A stretch of DNA of 64,000 nt from Nocardioides_C sp963700955 (GCA_963700955.1 CAVOZH010000010.1:112240-176239), one strand, 5' to 3'. Positions 47,461 through 56,174 are shown, numbered from the stretch's first letter. Numbers and translations are program-made. The notes: generated from the letters alone by a model not told the origin.

Positions 47461-48906
47461 TCACTGCCCGATCAGGGCGCTGAACTCGCGTTCCATGAGC
47501 GACTCGAACTCGGCGTCGACCTCACGCTGGAGGTCCACGACGGGGTACTCCGGCGCCGGCTTCCGGAAGGTGCTCCCGAACCGGCTCGTCCAGGTGTAGG
47601 ACCCGTCTGCCTCGCGGACCACCGAGAACCCCTCGGAGTGCTTGACGAGGTGGTGGCGACGGCACAGCGGCTGGAGGTTCAGCGTGGACGTCGCCCCCAA
47701 CGGGAAACTGACTCTGTGGTCGAGCTCGATGACTGTCGCGGGACGGCAGCATCCCGGCCAGATGCACTCCCGGTCGCGGGCAACCACCCACCGGCAGATC
47801 GGAGGGCTCGGCGTGTAGCTGTTCGTCGACAGCTCCACGAAGCGACCGCGTCGATCGGTGAGCAGGCGGTACCAGGTCGCCCCCGGGTCCATCGCGATCT
47901 GGCGTGCGAGCTCCGCGGGAATCGACGTACCGCCCGCCAGCGTCCCCGGCTCGTCGCTCATCCCCATGAGCGTCGTGATAGGCACGGTCACGTTGATGAC
48001 CGGCCGGGCGTAGCCACCGACCGACTCCTTGCGATCGAAGGTCGTCGCGGGGTCATCATCGTCGCTCGTGCGGTCGTCCTCGAGCTCTCCCACGGTGGCC
48101 CCGACTGCGAGGCGCCCGTGGATCAGGTCGAAGAGGGCATCGACCCGCAGCTGCTGCAGCGTGCGCGTCTCGCCCTCCGCCTGCTTCAGCTTCTTGGCGA
48201 TCAGGGTGAGCCGGTGGTCGGCCGTGAGCGCCTCGTGAACCGCCGTGGTAGCGGTCAAGAACGCCATCCCGTTCTCGTCGGACTCGATGCTTACCCGCCG
48301 CTTCTTGAACGCCTCGCCGAACGAGGACTGCTCGTCCTTCTGCGGGAACTTCAGGCACCGACGCCGTGCCGCGCGCTGGAGGGTCGCCCGGCTGACCGGG
48401 TACAGCGGCGCAGCCGGGTCGTCCATCTGGTCGAAGTACGCCTCCATGAGCTCGGCGTAGGCGGCCTTGTCGATATCACTGGTCAGGTTGTTCAGCTGGT
48501 CGAAGAGCAAGCGCGCCCTGCCGATGTCGAGCCGACCTTCGAGGCAGCGGCGCCAGACGCCGGGAAACCACCTCTTGAGGCCGTCGGTCAGGTCGAGGTC
48601 GAGCTGGAGGTACAGCTCGCTGATCCCGAGAAGCGGGGCGAACTCGACCTTCGTGGCCTGGAGCGGAGTCAGCACGAAGAAGCGCGGAGAATCGGACCCT
48701 CCGACCTCCGCCTCGGCCACCCGGTTGGCGTGGAACCGGCTCACCGCATCGAGGCGGATCGCGTGGGCGCGGTTGCCGTCGAGCATCGCCGCCAAGGCGG
48801 AGTCGAGGAGCGCCCGGTCGTCGCAGGTCGTGCCCAGACTCCCCGCGGACGCCGAGTCACCCGGCGGTGCGCCGCCGGTCATCGTGTCTGTGCCGCTCGG
48901 GTCCAT
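47461..48906 (-). CDS. DUF222 / HNH endonuclease family protein
   Basis: A 481-residue protein of the DUF222-HNH (13E12-repeat-like) family, very common in actinobacteria. I chose ATG 48906 because AGGAGG lies 6 bases upstream; the frame stays open to 49020. The DUF222 helical region covers about residues 30–330. The C-terminal HNH motif is 'CIWPGCCRPATVIELDHRV' followed by 'LNLQPLCRRHHLVKH' (about 390–430), with both zinc-site Cys and the catalytic His. Probably an active nuclease; the biological role of the family is unknown. Confidence 0.88.
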   Translation of the reverse strand: MDPSGTDTMTGGAPPGDSASAGSLGTTCDDRALLDSALAAMLDGNRAHAIRLDAVSRFHANRVAEAEVGGSDSPRFFVLTPLQATKVEFAPLLGISELYLQLDLDLTDGLKRWFPGVWRRCLEGRLDIGRARLLFDQLNNLTSDIDKAAYAELMEAYFDQMDDPAAPLYPVSRATLQRAARRRCLKFPQKDEQSSFGEAFKKRRVSIESDENGMAFLTATTAVHEALTADHRLTLIAKKLKQAEGETRTLQQLRVDALFDLIHGRLAVGATVGELEDDRTSDDDDPATTFDRKESVGGYARPVINVTVPITTLMGMSDEPGTLAGGTSIPAELARQIAMDPGATWYRLLTDRRGRFVELSTNSYTPSPPICRWVVARDRECIWPGCCRPATVIELDHRVSFPLGATSTLNLQPLCRRHHLVKHSEGFSVVREADGSYTWTSRFGSTFRKPAPEYPVVDLQREVDAEFESLMEREFSALIGQ

Positions 48907-49063
48907 GATGAGCCTCCTGATCCTCTCGAACACCTGTTCGAATACAACCAGAGCCCTCCGACACTTTCGTGTCATCTCTCCCATCCCGCCGCCACCAGAC
49001 GAAGCACCGATTCTCCCCAATTCGGGTGTCGTTCCTCCCCGGGAATGGGCCTAACGTCGACAC

Positions 49064-49249
49064 ATGCTCACGCCGTTGCCGGTCGCGAACGTCCTCCTGG
49101 TGTTCGCTTCCACGCTGTTCGCGATGTCGCTTGTCTCAGGCATCGCACTCTTCGTCGTGCACTCTCTTCTCGCAGTGTTCCTGGCAGGACAGCTGGTCGG
49201 CGCCGCCACCATGCCTGAGAAGAGGCGACTCACCCTCCCGCGCAGGTAG
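49064..49249 (+). CDS. Possible small membrane protein
   Basis: A 61-residue open frame with ATG 49064. Most of it is hydrophobic (about residues 5–48), enough for one long or two short membrane helices, followed by a basic tail 'PEKRRLTLPRR'. No clear SD; no recognised family. The hydrophobic helix plus positive tail is protein-like, but chance is not excluded. It lies in the gap between the HNH gene and topoisomerase IB. Confidence 0.4.
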   Translation: MLTPLPVANVLLVFASTLFAMSLVSGIALFVVHSLLAVFLAGQLVGAATMPEKRRLTLPRR

Positions 49250-49253
49250 ACCT

Positions 49254-50297
49254 TCAGACGGCCTTACGGCGAGCCGCCCGCTCCGACGACGCCGCGTCCT
49301 CCCGAAGCAGGCGCAGCACCGCCCGCTCCAAGGCGAGCTGCCGCTCGTCCGGCGAGTCGTACGAGCGGCGTACGGCGGAGGCGATCGTCGTACCGTCCTC
49401 GTAGAGGTCGATGACACGCGGGTCCACGTAGGAGCTCCGGGCGATCGTCGGGGTGTTTCCGAGGTACTCCGCGACCTCGACCATCGCGGCGCGCACCGCC
49501 CGCTTCCGCGACGCCTTGGACTCCCCCGGCTCCTCCGACGCGGCCAACGACGCGGCCGCCAGCACCGTGGCGTGCCAGGTCCGGAAGTCCTTCGCGGTGA
49601 TCTCCGCGCCGGTCGTCTCGCGGAGGTACTCGTTGACCGTCACCGCGTCGAGCGGACACCAGCTCCGGCCTTCGCGGTAGGCGAGCAGCCGGTCCCCTCC
49701 GCCACGCCGCCGACGCATCGTCTCCACCGCGGAGATCGCGAGCGAGTCGTCGATCTCGATGCAGTGCTCGACCCCCGACTTGCCGGTGAAGCAGAAGACG
49801 AGCTGAGCCCCCGACCGTCGCACGTGCCGCTTCTCGAGCGTGGTCAGACCGAAGCTGCCGTTCGCGTCGGTGTAGGAGTCGGAGCCGATCCGGAAGTAGC
49901 CGAGGTCGAGGAGGCGTACGGCGGTCGCCGCCGCCCGCTCCACGGGCATGCCGTCGAGGGCGATGTGCTCGAGGACCGCCGCCCGCGCCTTGGGCAGCCG
50001 GGCCGCGACCTCGGCGACCCGGTCGAACTTCAGCTTGTCGCGCTTGACCCGCCAGTCCGGGTGGTAGAGGTACTGCCGCCGACCCGCGGCGTCGACCCCC
50101 ACTGCCTGGATGTGACCGTTGGCCTGGGGGCAGATCCAGACCTCCTCCCACGCCGGCGGGATCACCAGCGACTTGCAGCGCTCGACGTCCTCGGCGCACA
50201 GACGCGCACCGGAGGCGTCGAGGTACACGAACCCCTTGCCGGAGCGGCGGCGTGCCCAGCCCGACCCGTTGGGCGAGACGGTGCGAAGTCGAGCCAT
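49254..50297 (-). CDS. DNA topoisomerase IB (bacterial/poxvirus type)
   Basis: A 347-residue type IB topoisomerase that relaxes supercoils through a 3'-phosphotyrosyl intermediate. Start ATG 50297; the upstream frame to 50354 is not conserved-looking. 'RRRSGKGFVYLDASG' and 'IPPAWEEVWICPQANGHIQAVGVDAAGRRQYLYH' match the N-terminal domain. The catalytic part includes 'KDFRTWHATVLAA' (His/Arg) and the nucleophile in 'TPTIARSSYVDPRVIDLY' near residue 295. Not essential in bacteria; sporadically distributed. Confidence 0.93.
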   Translation of the reverse strand: MARLRTVSPNGSGWARRRSGKGFVYLDASGARLCAEDVERCKSLVIPPAWEEVWICPQANGHIQAVGVDAAGRRQYLYHPDWRVKRDKLKFDRVAEVAARLPKARAAVLEHIALDGMPVERAAATAVRLLDLGYFRIGSDSYTDANGSFGLTTLEKRHVRRSGAQLVFCFTGKSGVEHCIEIDDSLAISAVETMRRRRGGGDRLLAYREGRSWCPLDAVTVNEYLRETTGAEITAKDFRTWHATVLAAASLAASEEPGESKASRKRAVRAAMVEVAEYLGNTPTIARSSYVDPRVIDLYEDGTTIASAVRRSYDSPDERQLALERAVLRLLREDAASSERAARRKAV

Positions 50298-50364
50298 GTC
50301 CGGATGTAGCCCGAACCCGTCCCCGTCAAACCAGGAACCGCTTGCAAGCCCCAAGGACAGGGGG

Positions 50365-51804
50365 TCAGTAGGCGCCGTTCGACGAGAGCACTGCCCGGAC
50401 CGTCTTCGTCATGATCACGAGATCGGTGAGCATCGACCAGTTGTCGACGTAGTAGAGGTCCAGCCGGACCGCCTCGTCCCAGCTCAGCGTCGAGCGGCCG
50501 GAGACCTGCCAGAGCCCCGTCATCCCCGGGCGCACCAGCAGCCGGCGTCGGGCCGAGTCGTTGTAGGTCTCCACCTCCCACACCTGCTGCGGCCGCGGCC
50601 CCACCAGGCTCATCTCCCCGCGCAGCACGTTGAGGAGCTGGGGCAGCTCGTCGAGGGAGTACCTCCGGATGAACCGGCCGACCCTCGTCACACGGGGGTC
50701 CCGGGGGTGCTTGAAGAGGGCGCCGTCGTGCTCGACGAGGTCGCGCAGCTCCTCCTCGAAGGAGTCGGCGTCCATGTACATCGAGCGGAACTTCAGGCAG
50801 TCGAACGCCTGCCCGTCACGCCCGATCCGGAGCTGTCGGTAGAGGACCGGGCTGCGGTCCTCGAGCCAGATCGCGGCAGCGACGACGAGGAACACGGGCA
50901 TCGCCAGCAGGAGTACGGCGGACGCGCCCACGATGTCGAACAGCCGCTTGCCCAGCCCTCCGGCCTCTGTCGCCTGCGGCCCCTCGACGTGCAGCAGCGG
51001 CAGCCCGCCCACCGGCCTCATGTGGATCCGTGGCCCCGCCACGTCGGTGAGCGAGGGCACCACGACCAGGTCGATCTCGGAGTCACCGAGGTCCCAGGCG
51101 ATCTGCCGCAGGTCCGCTGACGAGGAGTAGCCGCCCCGAGCGACCAGGACGGTGTCCGCACCTGACTCCTCGCAGACGCGACGGGTGTCGACCACGGAGC
51201 CGAGCAGCGGCACCGGCAGCACTGCCGACTCCGCCTCGATCCCGCTGGGCAGGCACGCTCCGACGATCTGGAACCCGGCATAGCGCTCGCGGTTGAGCAC
51301 CGTGAAGAGCTCCTGGACGTCCGCGGGTCCCCCGACGGCGACCACGCGGCGCAGCAGCCGCCCACGTGCGCGGGCACGGTGGACGAACCGGCGGACGACG
51401 TACCTCTCCACGAGCAGCATCGGGATGCCGAGCAGGAAGGTCAGGAGCAGGAAGCCTCGCGAGAGGTCGATCTTCGCGAGGTAGCAGAAGAGGCCCACAG
51501 CGCCGACGGAAAGCAGCGACCCGTGCAGGATGACCTTGAACTCCTCCGGGCCGACCGCGAAGTTGCGGCCCGAGTAGGCGCCCTGGAGGAACAGCAGCAC
51601 GATCCAGACGACCGCGACATAAGGGCCGACGGTGCTGGAGAGCGCTTCCGAGGGCCGCGCGTCCGCTGCCCAGATCCCCAGGTCGAGGTTGAGCCGGAGG
51701 TCCCAGGCCAGCAGGATCGCGCCGGCGACGACGGCCAGGTCAGCCGCGGCGACCAGCAGGAGCAGACGCGAGATGTGGCGCCGGACGCGGTTCCTCTCCG
51801 CCAC
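50365..51804 (-). CDS. Polyprenyl-phosphate sugar phosphotransferase (exopolysaccharide initiation, WcaJ/CpsE type)
   Basis: A 479-residue membrane enzyme that starts glycan repeat-unit synthesis by moving a sugar-1-phosphate to undecaprenyl phosphate. GTG 51804 follows GGGAGGTGG with good spacing; the frame's upstream TTG at 51843 is less likely. Four N-terminal helices (about residues 10–130), a Rossmann-like central domain ('VVAVGGPADVQEL'), a fifth helix, and the catalytic part with 'KRLFDIVGASAVLLL', 'PVLYRQLRIGRDGQAFDCLKFRSM' and 'KHPRDPRVTRVGRFIRRYSLDELPQLLNVLRGEMSLVGPRP' segments. The initiating sugar is not determined. RfbA, GalE and glycosyltransferases are within 12 kb. Confidence 0.92.
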   Translation of the reverse strand: MAERNRVRRHISRLLLLVAAADLAVVAGAILLAWDLRLNLDLGIWAADARPSEALSSTVGPYVAVVWIVLLFLQGAYSGRNFAVGPEEFKVILHGSLLSVGAVGLFCYLAKIDLSRGFLLLTFLLGIPMLLVERYVVRRFVHRARARGRLLRRVVAVGGPADVQELFTVLNRERYAGFQIVGACLPSGIEAESAVLPVPLLGSVVDTRRVCEESGADTVLVARGGYSSSADLRQIAWDLGDSEIDLVVVPSLTDVAGPRIHMRPVGGLPLLHVEGPQATEAGGLGKRLFDIVGASAVLLLAMPVFLVVAAAIWLEDRSPVLYRQLRIGRDGQAFDCLKFRSMYMDADSFEEELRDLVEHDGALFKHPRDPRVTRVGRFIRRYSLDELPQLLNVLRGEMSLVGPRPQQVWEVETYNDSARRRLLVRPGMTGLWQVSGRSTLSWDEAVRLDLYYVDNWSMLTDLVIMTKTVRAVLSSNGAY

Positions 51805-51949
51805 GTCGCCCCACCTCCCAACAGCCTCGACGCTGGTCCCCAAATGAGGGTAACCGCGACGGACCGAGGGTTCGGGTGGAAATCGGATATACGTCCCAGA
51901 GGGGCTGTGCCTGGTTCAGACGGGACTAGGCAGGCTCATTCGGCCAGGA

Positions 51950-52237
51950 TCAGCGCCGGGTGAGGGACCGAAGTGCCGGGCGTACGTCGACCAGGTACAC
52001 GATCGAGGCCACCGCGCCGACCATGTTGAGCAGGTGGATCGGGTTCCAGAAGATCATGTGGGCCACCAGCGCGATGCCGAGGATGACGAGCCACATCTTC
52101 TTGTTCTGCTTGTCGGCCGCGTGGAACTCCTCGGGGCGGCGCGCGACGGCGTCGACGAAGGCCCATGCCTCGAGCGCGAAGAGCACGAGGGTGGCGACCA
52201 GGAGGATCGAGTTCTGGAGGTCGTAGACGAACGGCAC
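51950..52237 (-). CDS. DUF2516 family membrane protein
   Basis: A 95-residue inner-membrane protein matching DUF2516. The first helix is 'ILLVATLVLFALEAWAFVDAV' (about 11–31), a charged loop 'RRPEEFHAADKQNKKMW' follows, and two more short helices end with 'VYLVDVRP'. It lies downstream of the HBHA-like gene, as in mycobacteria. Function unknown. A strong hairpin (52262–52293) separates it from the HBHA gene, so it may be only partly co-transcribed. Confidence 0.88.
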   Translation of the reverse strand: MPFVYDLQNSILLVATLVLFALEAWAFVDAVARRPEEFHAADKQNKKMWLVILGIALVAHMIFWNPIHLLNMVGAVASIVYLVDVRPALRSLTRR

Positions 52238-52261
52238 GGGCCCATCTTACGCGTGGACAGC

Positions 52262-52293
52262 ACGAAGCCCCCGTCGTACGACGGGGGCTTCGT
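52262..52293 (-). terminator. Perfect 16-bp-arm hairpin after the HBHA-like gene
   Basis: 32-bp perfect palindrome with a tight centre, 21 bases after the HBHA-like stop and 25 bases before the DUF2516 start. A terminator is the simplest reading; there is no T-tract, so partial read-through to DUF2516 is possible. Confidence 0.75.
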
Positions 52294-52314
52294 GGCGTTC
52301 GGGCTACAAAACGG

Positions 52315-52971
52315 TCAGTCGCCGACCTTGTCGGCGGCGTCGGAGGCGGCCTTGGTGGAGGCACCGGCAGCCTTCTTGGCAGCGGTGCTGGTCGACTTGG
52401 CGCTGGTCTTCGCGGTGCCGGCGGTCTTCTTGGCCGAAGCCGAGGTGGACTTCGCGGCGCGCTTGGCGGTGCCGGTGGTGGCCTTCGCGGACTTGGTGGT
52501 CTGCGTCTTGGCGGTCTTGGCCCTGGTCACCGTGCTCTTGGTCGCGGCCTTGGCGTCCTGGGTCGCCTGCTGACGACGGATCCGGGCGACGAGCTTGCGG
52601 CCACGCTCGGCGAGGTCCTCGTAGGTCTCCGTGACGTCGGAAGCGGTCTCGTTGAGGTAGGTCTCGAGCTCGTTGAGGTACGACTCGATCTGCTCACGAG
52701 CCTCCTTCGCACGCGCCTCGGCCGTCGTGCGGGCCTCCTTGGCACGCGTCTCCACCGTGGTGCGGGCACCCTTGGCGTCCTTGTTCAGCTCGTCGATCCG
52801 CGCGGCGACGACGGTGCGGGCCTGGTCGCGAAGCGACTTGGGCTCGAGGTCGATCTTGGCGAAGCGAGCCTGCACGTCCGCGGTGTAGTTGCGGGCGTAC
52901 TCGACCGCGAGGTCGGTCGCGCCGACGACGGCGTAGAACGGGCGGGTTGCGTCGATCTTCTTGACGTCCAT
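52315..52971 (-). CDS. Heparin-binding hemagglutinin-like (HBHA) protein
   Basis: A 218-residue protein with HBHA architecture. The N-terminal helix 'PFYAVVGATDLAVEYARN' (about 9–26) is followed by a long coiled coil rich in Ala/Glu/Arg (about 30–140), with 'RTTVETRAKEARTTAEARAKEAREQIE'-type heptads. The C-terminal ~75 residues are Lys/Ala/Ser/Thr-rich with repeated 'KSTSA/AKKT' units. ATG 52971 follows CAGGAGGTAAGC. In M. tuberculosis HBHA is a surface adhesin and links to lipid-inclusion and growth-pole functions. The Lys tail could equally bind nucleic acid or membrane. The XRE gene upstream and DUF2516 downstream are in the mycobacterial order (Rv0474–Rv0476, from memory). Confidence 0.8.
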   Translation of the reverse strand: MDVKKIDATRPFYAVVGATDLAVEYARNYTADVQARFAKIDLEPKSLRDQARTVVAARIDELNKDAKGARTTVETRAKEARTTAEARAKEAREQIESYLNELETYLNETASDVTETYEDLAERGRKLVARIRRQQATQDAKAATKSTVTRAKTAKTQTTKSAKATTGTAKRAAKSTSASAKKTAGTAKTSAKSTSTAAKKAAGASTKAASDAADKVGD

Positions 52972-52975
52972 CTGC

Positions 52976-53413
52976 TTACCTCCTGGTTTCCCCGGCGTCG
53001 TCCGTGCCCACACCGGGAGTGATTGGTTCGGCCGGACCCGGGACTGGGTCGACCGGTGTGCCGTTGGCTGCGCGGAAGGACTGGTAGACGTCCAGCAGCG
53101 ACTGCTTCTGCCGCTCGGTCAGCCCTGGGTCGGCGAGGATCGCCAGCTCCACGGAGCGGACGTCCGCCTCGTTCGGGTCGAGGATCCCGGCCCGGACGTA
53201 GAGCGTCTCGGCAGAGACACGGAGCGCCTTGGCGAGCTGTTGAAGCACTTCCGCGGACGGCCTGCGCAGACCGCGCTCGATCTGGCTCAGGTACGGGTTG
53301 GACACGCCGGTCTGCTCCGCGAGCTGACGCAACGAGAGCTCAGCGTTCACACGCTGCTCCCGGAGGTACTCGCCGAGGTTCTCGACGGTCCTGCCGACCT
53401 TCGACTTGGCCAT
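52976..53413 (-). CDS. XRE-family helix-turn-helix regulator
   Basis: A 145-residue regulator. The HTH_3 domain is at about residues 12–68 ('LREQRVNAELSLRQLAEQTGVSNPYLSQIERGLRRPS'), followed by a helical tail and a Pro-rich end. ATG 53413. It ends 4 bases before the HBHA-like start, so the two are one operon and it may regulate itself and HBHA. The upstream region has CTTGCAAG (a perfect 8-bp palindrome), a possible operator. Confidence 0.9.
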   Translation of the reverse strand: MAKSKVGRTVENLGEYLREQRVNAELSLRQLAEQTGVSNPYLSQIERGLRRPSAEVLQQLAKALRVSAETLYVRAGILDPNEADVRSVELAILADPGLTERQKQSLLDVYQSFRAANGTPVDPVPGPAEPITPGVGTDDAGETRR

Positions 53414-53598
53414 GCCTCCATAGTGCTAACTCTTGCAAGCAGATTCAAGTGCACTAGACGTGAGGCAGCCCACATTCTCGCGGGATTCTCCTTCAGAACA
53501 AGGGAAATCCCATCAGACCCCCCGCTTGCAGGCTCGCTAGCGCCGCGAAACACGCCTCTGGCCACCCGCTCGGGCCGAGTCAGGCCGGCGGCCTGCGA

Positions 53599-54228
53599 TC
53601 AGGGCAGTGAGGGAACGGCGTCCAGCGCCTGCTGCGCATCGCGCGACGTGCGCCCCAGGAAGTCCGACGCCCCAGCGAGCGCGACCTGCATCTGACTGAC
53701 CGGGTCGGCCAGACGTGAGTCGAGCTCGTCCACCTGGATGGCGGCGACCCGGGCCTCCTGGCGGCGCAGCTCTGTGTCGGCCTTGTCCAGCGAGGCCGCC
53801 GCCCGCTTCAGCTGCGCGACAGCCGCGCGCCCGTCGTACGGGTCGACCTTCGTGACCTTCTCGGTGGCGCTGATGACGTCGGGCAGTACGCCGGAGGCCA
53901 GCACGTCGCTGACGTCGGCAACCGTCCTGACCGCCTCGACGTCGTCGCCGACGACCGGCGCCCGACTTGCGATCCACCAACCGGGCCCGTTGGAGTTGTC
54001 CGCGGCCTCGGCGGCCCCCTCCTGGACTGTGTCGAGTCGTCTCCTGGCGGCCGCGACGTCTCCGGACTGGAGGTCCTGCACGGCAGGCTGTAGCTCGCCG
54101 GCCGCCCTCTCCAGTCCGTTCCTGACGTGGACCGCCTGGTAGAGGGTGTAGCCGGCGAGGGCCAGCGTCGCGAGCACGATCAGCAACAGCATCCGGCCGA
54201 ACATCGACCCAAAGCTTCTAGCGGCCAC
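53599..54228 (-). CDS. Truncated DUF4012-like membrane-anchored protein
   Basis: A 209-residue protein. A short N-terminal arm and one membrane helix ('MLLLIVLATLALAGYTLYQAV', about 13–33) precede an extracytoplasmic helical part. The block 'GWWIASRAPVVGDDVEAVRTVAD' (about 82–104) and 'VLASGVLPDVISAT' match the N-terminal portion of DUF4012 proteins as I know them. These are normally near 580 residues, with a large C-terminal domain. Here the stop follows 'ALDAVPSLP', about where the large domain would begin, and I see no continuation in the other frames. Either a natural short form or a remnant. DUF4012 proteins often sit in exopolysaccharide loci, which fits here. Confidence 0.65.
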   Translation of the reverse strand: MAARSFGSMFGRMLLLIVLATLALAGYTLYQAVHVRNGLERAAGELQPAVQDLQSGDVAAARRRLDTVQEGAAEAADNSNGPGWWIASRAPVVGDDVEAVRTVADVSDVLASGVLPDVISATEKVTKVDPYDGRAAVAQLKRAAASLDKADTELRRQEARVAAIQVDELDSRLADPVSQMQVALAGASDFLGRTSRDAQQALDAVPSLP

Positions 54229-54252
54229 GAGAACTCCTAGCGTCGTGAGTCG

Positions 54253-55215
54253 TCACCAGCGGGTGGGGCGGATCTCCCCGACGGGGCGCCCGCCGCCGAG
54301 CAGCTCCACCCGTCCGGTGGCCTCGACCTCCGCGGCGTCCACGCCTGGCGTGGTGGTGACCCCGAGACGTCGCAACGCCTCGGCCATGAGCACCGGCCGC
54401 ACCCGGGCGGCACCGTCGTCCGTCTTGAGCGCCACAGCGCGCCCGTCGGGCAGGGCTACCGCGTAGCAGGACTCGGCTCCCGCCTTCCCGATGGCACCTG
54501 GCACAGCGCGGAGGAGCCGCGCCTCGTCCCGGCGCGTGCCCGAGACGTACTCCGGGTTGCCCCGGATGGCGCCTGCTATGCGCGCCTCCGGCCCCTCTTC
54601 CGCGACCGACAGCGCCCGGAACGCGCGAGCCAGCCCCGACAGCGAGGTCGACAGCAGCGGCGCCCCGCACCCGTCGACCGCGACCGCCTCGACGGGCTCG
54701 CCGGTGAGCTCGGCGAACGTCTCCGCGATGGCGACCTGGAGCGGATGGTCGGGCGAGAGGTACGTCGAGGTGTCCCAGCCGTTCGCGACGCACGTGGCGA
54801 GCATCGCGGCGTGCTTGCCCGAGCAGTTCATGGTGATCGGCGCCTTCGCCCCGCCCTGGCGGATCACCGCTTCGCGCGCCTCGTCGTCGAGGGGGTAGTC
54901 GGGCGGCGTCTGGAGAGCCGACTCGTCCAGACCGGCCCCAGCCAGGATCTTCCGCACCCCGTCGAGGTGGAACGGCTCGCCCGAGTGCGAGGCGCAGGCA
55001 AGCGCGAGGAGCTCCCCGTCGAGGTCGAGCCCGGCCCGCAGCATGCCCAGCGCCTGGACCGGCTTGTTGCACGAGCGCGGGAAGATCTGCGAGGCCGCGT
55101 CCCCGACGCTCCAGGCCACGGAACCGTCCGCGTCGAGCGCCACGACGGACCCGTAGTGGTGTCCCTCCACGAACCCCGAGCGCACGATCTCTGCCACGAC
55201 GACTGGTTTCGACAT
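54253..55215 (-). CDS. L-asparaginase II-type amidohydrolase
   Basis: A 320-residue asparaginase of the Rhizobium-type (PF06089) family, hydrolysing asparagine to aspartate and ammonia. ATG 55215 chosen ('MSKPVVVAEIVRSGFVEG'). Diagnostic segments are 'IFPRSCNKPVQALGML' (about 44–59), 'ASHSGEPFHLDGVRKIL', 'NCSGKHAAMLATCVANGWD', 'VDGCGAPLLSTSL' and 'IRGNPEYVSGTRR'. No signal peptide, so cytosolic. It begins 75 bases from the divergent rfbA. Its stop lies 24 bases from the DUF4012-like start, so the two could be one transcript. Confidence 0.9.
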   Translation of the reverse strand: MSKPVVVAEIVRSGFVEGHHYGSVVALDADGSVAWSVGDAASQIFPRSCNKPVQALGMLRAGLDLDGELLALACASHSGEPFHLDGVRKILAGAGLDESALQTPPDYPLDDEAREAVIRQGGAKAPITMNCSGKHAAMLATCVANGWDTSTYLSPDHPLQVAIAETFAELTGEPVEAVAVDGCGAPLLSTSLSGLARAFRALSVAEEGPEARIAGAIRGNPEYVSGTRRDEARLLRAVPGAIGKAGAESCYAVALPDGRAVALKTDDGAARVRPVLMAEALRRLGVTTTPGVDAAEVEATGRVELLGGGRPVGEIRPTRW

Positions 55216-55289
55216 GGCGCCGACCATAGCCCGAACCGTCTTCCGCACTTCGGCCCCGTCGAGCGGTGACCGTGGAACAATCCGGCAGC

Positions 55290-56156
55290 ATGCGGGGAAT
55301 CATTCTGGCGGGCGGTTCCGGGATGCGGCTGCATCCGATCACCCAGGCGATCAGCAAGCAGCTGGTGCCGGTCTACGACAAGCCGATGATCTACTACCCC
55401 TTGTCCACGCTGATGCTGGCCGGCATCAGGGACATCCTCGTGATCACCACGCCCCACGACGCGGACCAGTTCCGGCGACTTCTCGGCGACGGCTCGCAGT
55501 TCGGCATCGACATCACCTTCGCGGAGCAGCCGGAGCCCAACGGCCTCGCGCAGGCCTTCGTCATCGGGGCCGATTTCATCGGCGACCAGTCCTCGGCCCT
55601 CGTCCTCGGCGACAACATCTTCTACGGCCCCGGGTTCGGCCGGAAGCTGGACCGGTTCCAGGACCTCGACGGCGCCGCGATCTTCGCCTACCACGTGGCG
55701 AACCCCGAGGCCTACGGCGTCGTGGAGTTCGACGAGGAGGGACGCGCGGTGTCCCTCCAGGAGAAGCCCACGGAGCCGCGAAGCAGCTTCGCCGTCCCCG
55801 GCATCTACTTCTACGACAACGACGTGGTCGAGATCGCCCGCGACCTCAAGCCCTCCGCACGCGGTGAGTACGAGATCACCGACGTCAACCAGCGCTACCT
55901 CGAGGAGGGCCGGCTCCGGGTCGAGGTGCTGGAGCGGGGCACCGCCTGGCTGGACACGGGCACCTTCGAGTCCCTGCTCGACGCAAGTAACTTCGTCCGC
56001 ACCGTCGAGCACCGGCAGGGCCTCAACATCGGGGTCCCCGAGGAGGTCGCCTGGCGCCAGGGCTTCCTGTCCGACGAGGAGCTCGAGGCGCGAGGCCGGG
56101 CGCTGCTCAAGTCCGGCTACGGCACCTATCTCCTCAGGCTGCTCGCGGAGCGCTGA
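55290..56156 (+). CDS. rfbA: Glucose-1-phosphate thymidylyltransferase
   Basis: A 288-residue RmlA/RfbA making dTDP-glucose from dTTP and glucose-1-phosphate, the first step to dTDP-rhamnose. ATG 55290 gives the usual length and N terminus 'MRGIILAGGSGMRLHP'. The nucleotide loop reads GGSGMRL instead of the common GGSGTRL. The remaining motifs, 'SKQLVPVYDKPMIYYPL', 'LVLGDNIFYGPG', 'VEFDEEGRAVSLQEKP' and 'RGTAWLDTGTF', are all standard. rfbB, rfbC and rfbD are not in the window. It precedes the sulfate-activation genes by 18 bases and is probably co-transcribed with cysC. Confidence 0.93.
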   Translation: MRGIILAGGSGMRLHPITQAISKQLVPVYDKPMIYYPLSTLMLAGIRDILVITTPHDADQFRRLLGDGSQFGIDITFAEQPEPNGLAQAFVIGADFIGDQSSALVLGDNIFYGPGFGRKLDRFQDLDGAAIFAYHVANPEAYGVVEFDEEGRAVSLQEKPTEPRSSFAVPGIYFYDNDVVEIARDLKPSARGEYEITDVNQRYLEEGRLRVEVLERGTAWLDTGTFESLLDASNFVRTVEHRQGLNIGVPEEVAWRQGFLSDEELEARGRALLKSGYGTYLLRLLAER

Positions 56157-56174
56157 CCCCCGAGGTGGCACCAT

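Noticed and set aside
53482..53511. Hairpin GGGATT…AATCCC between the XRE and DUF4012-like genes
   Set aside because: Two central mismatches and no T-tract; too weak to call a terminator or operator.
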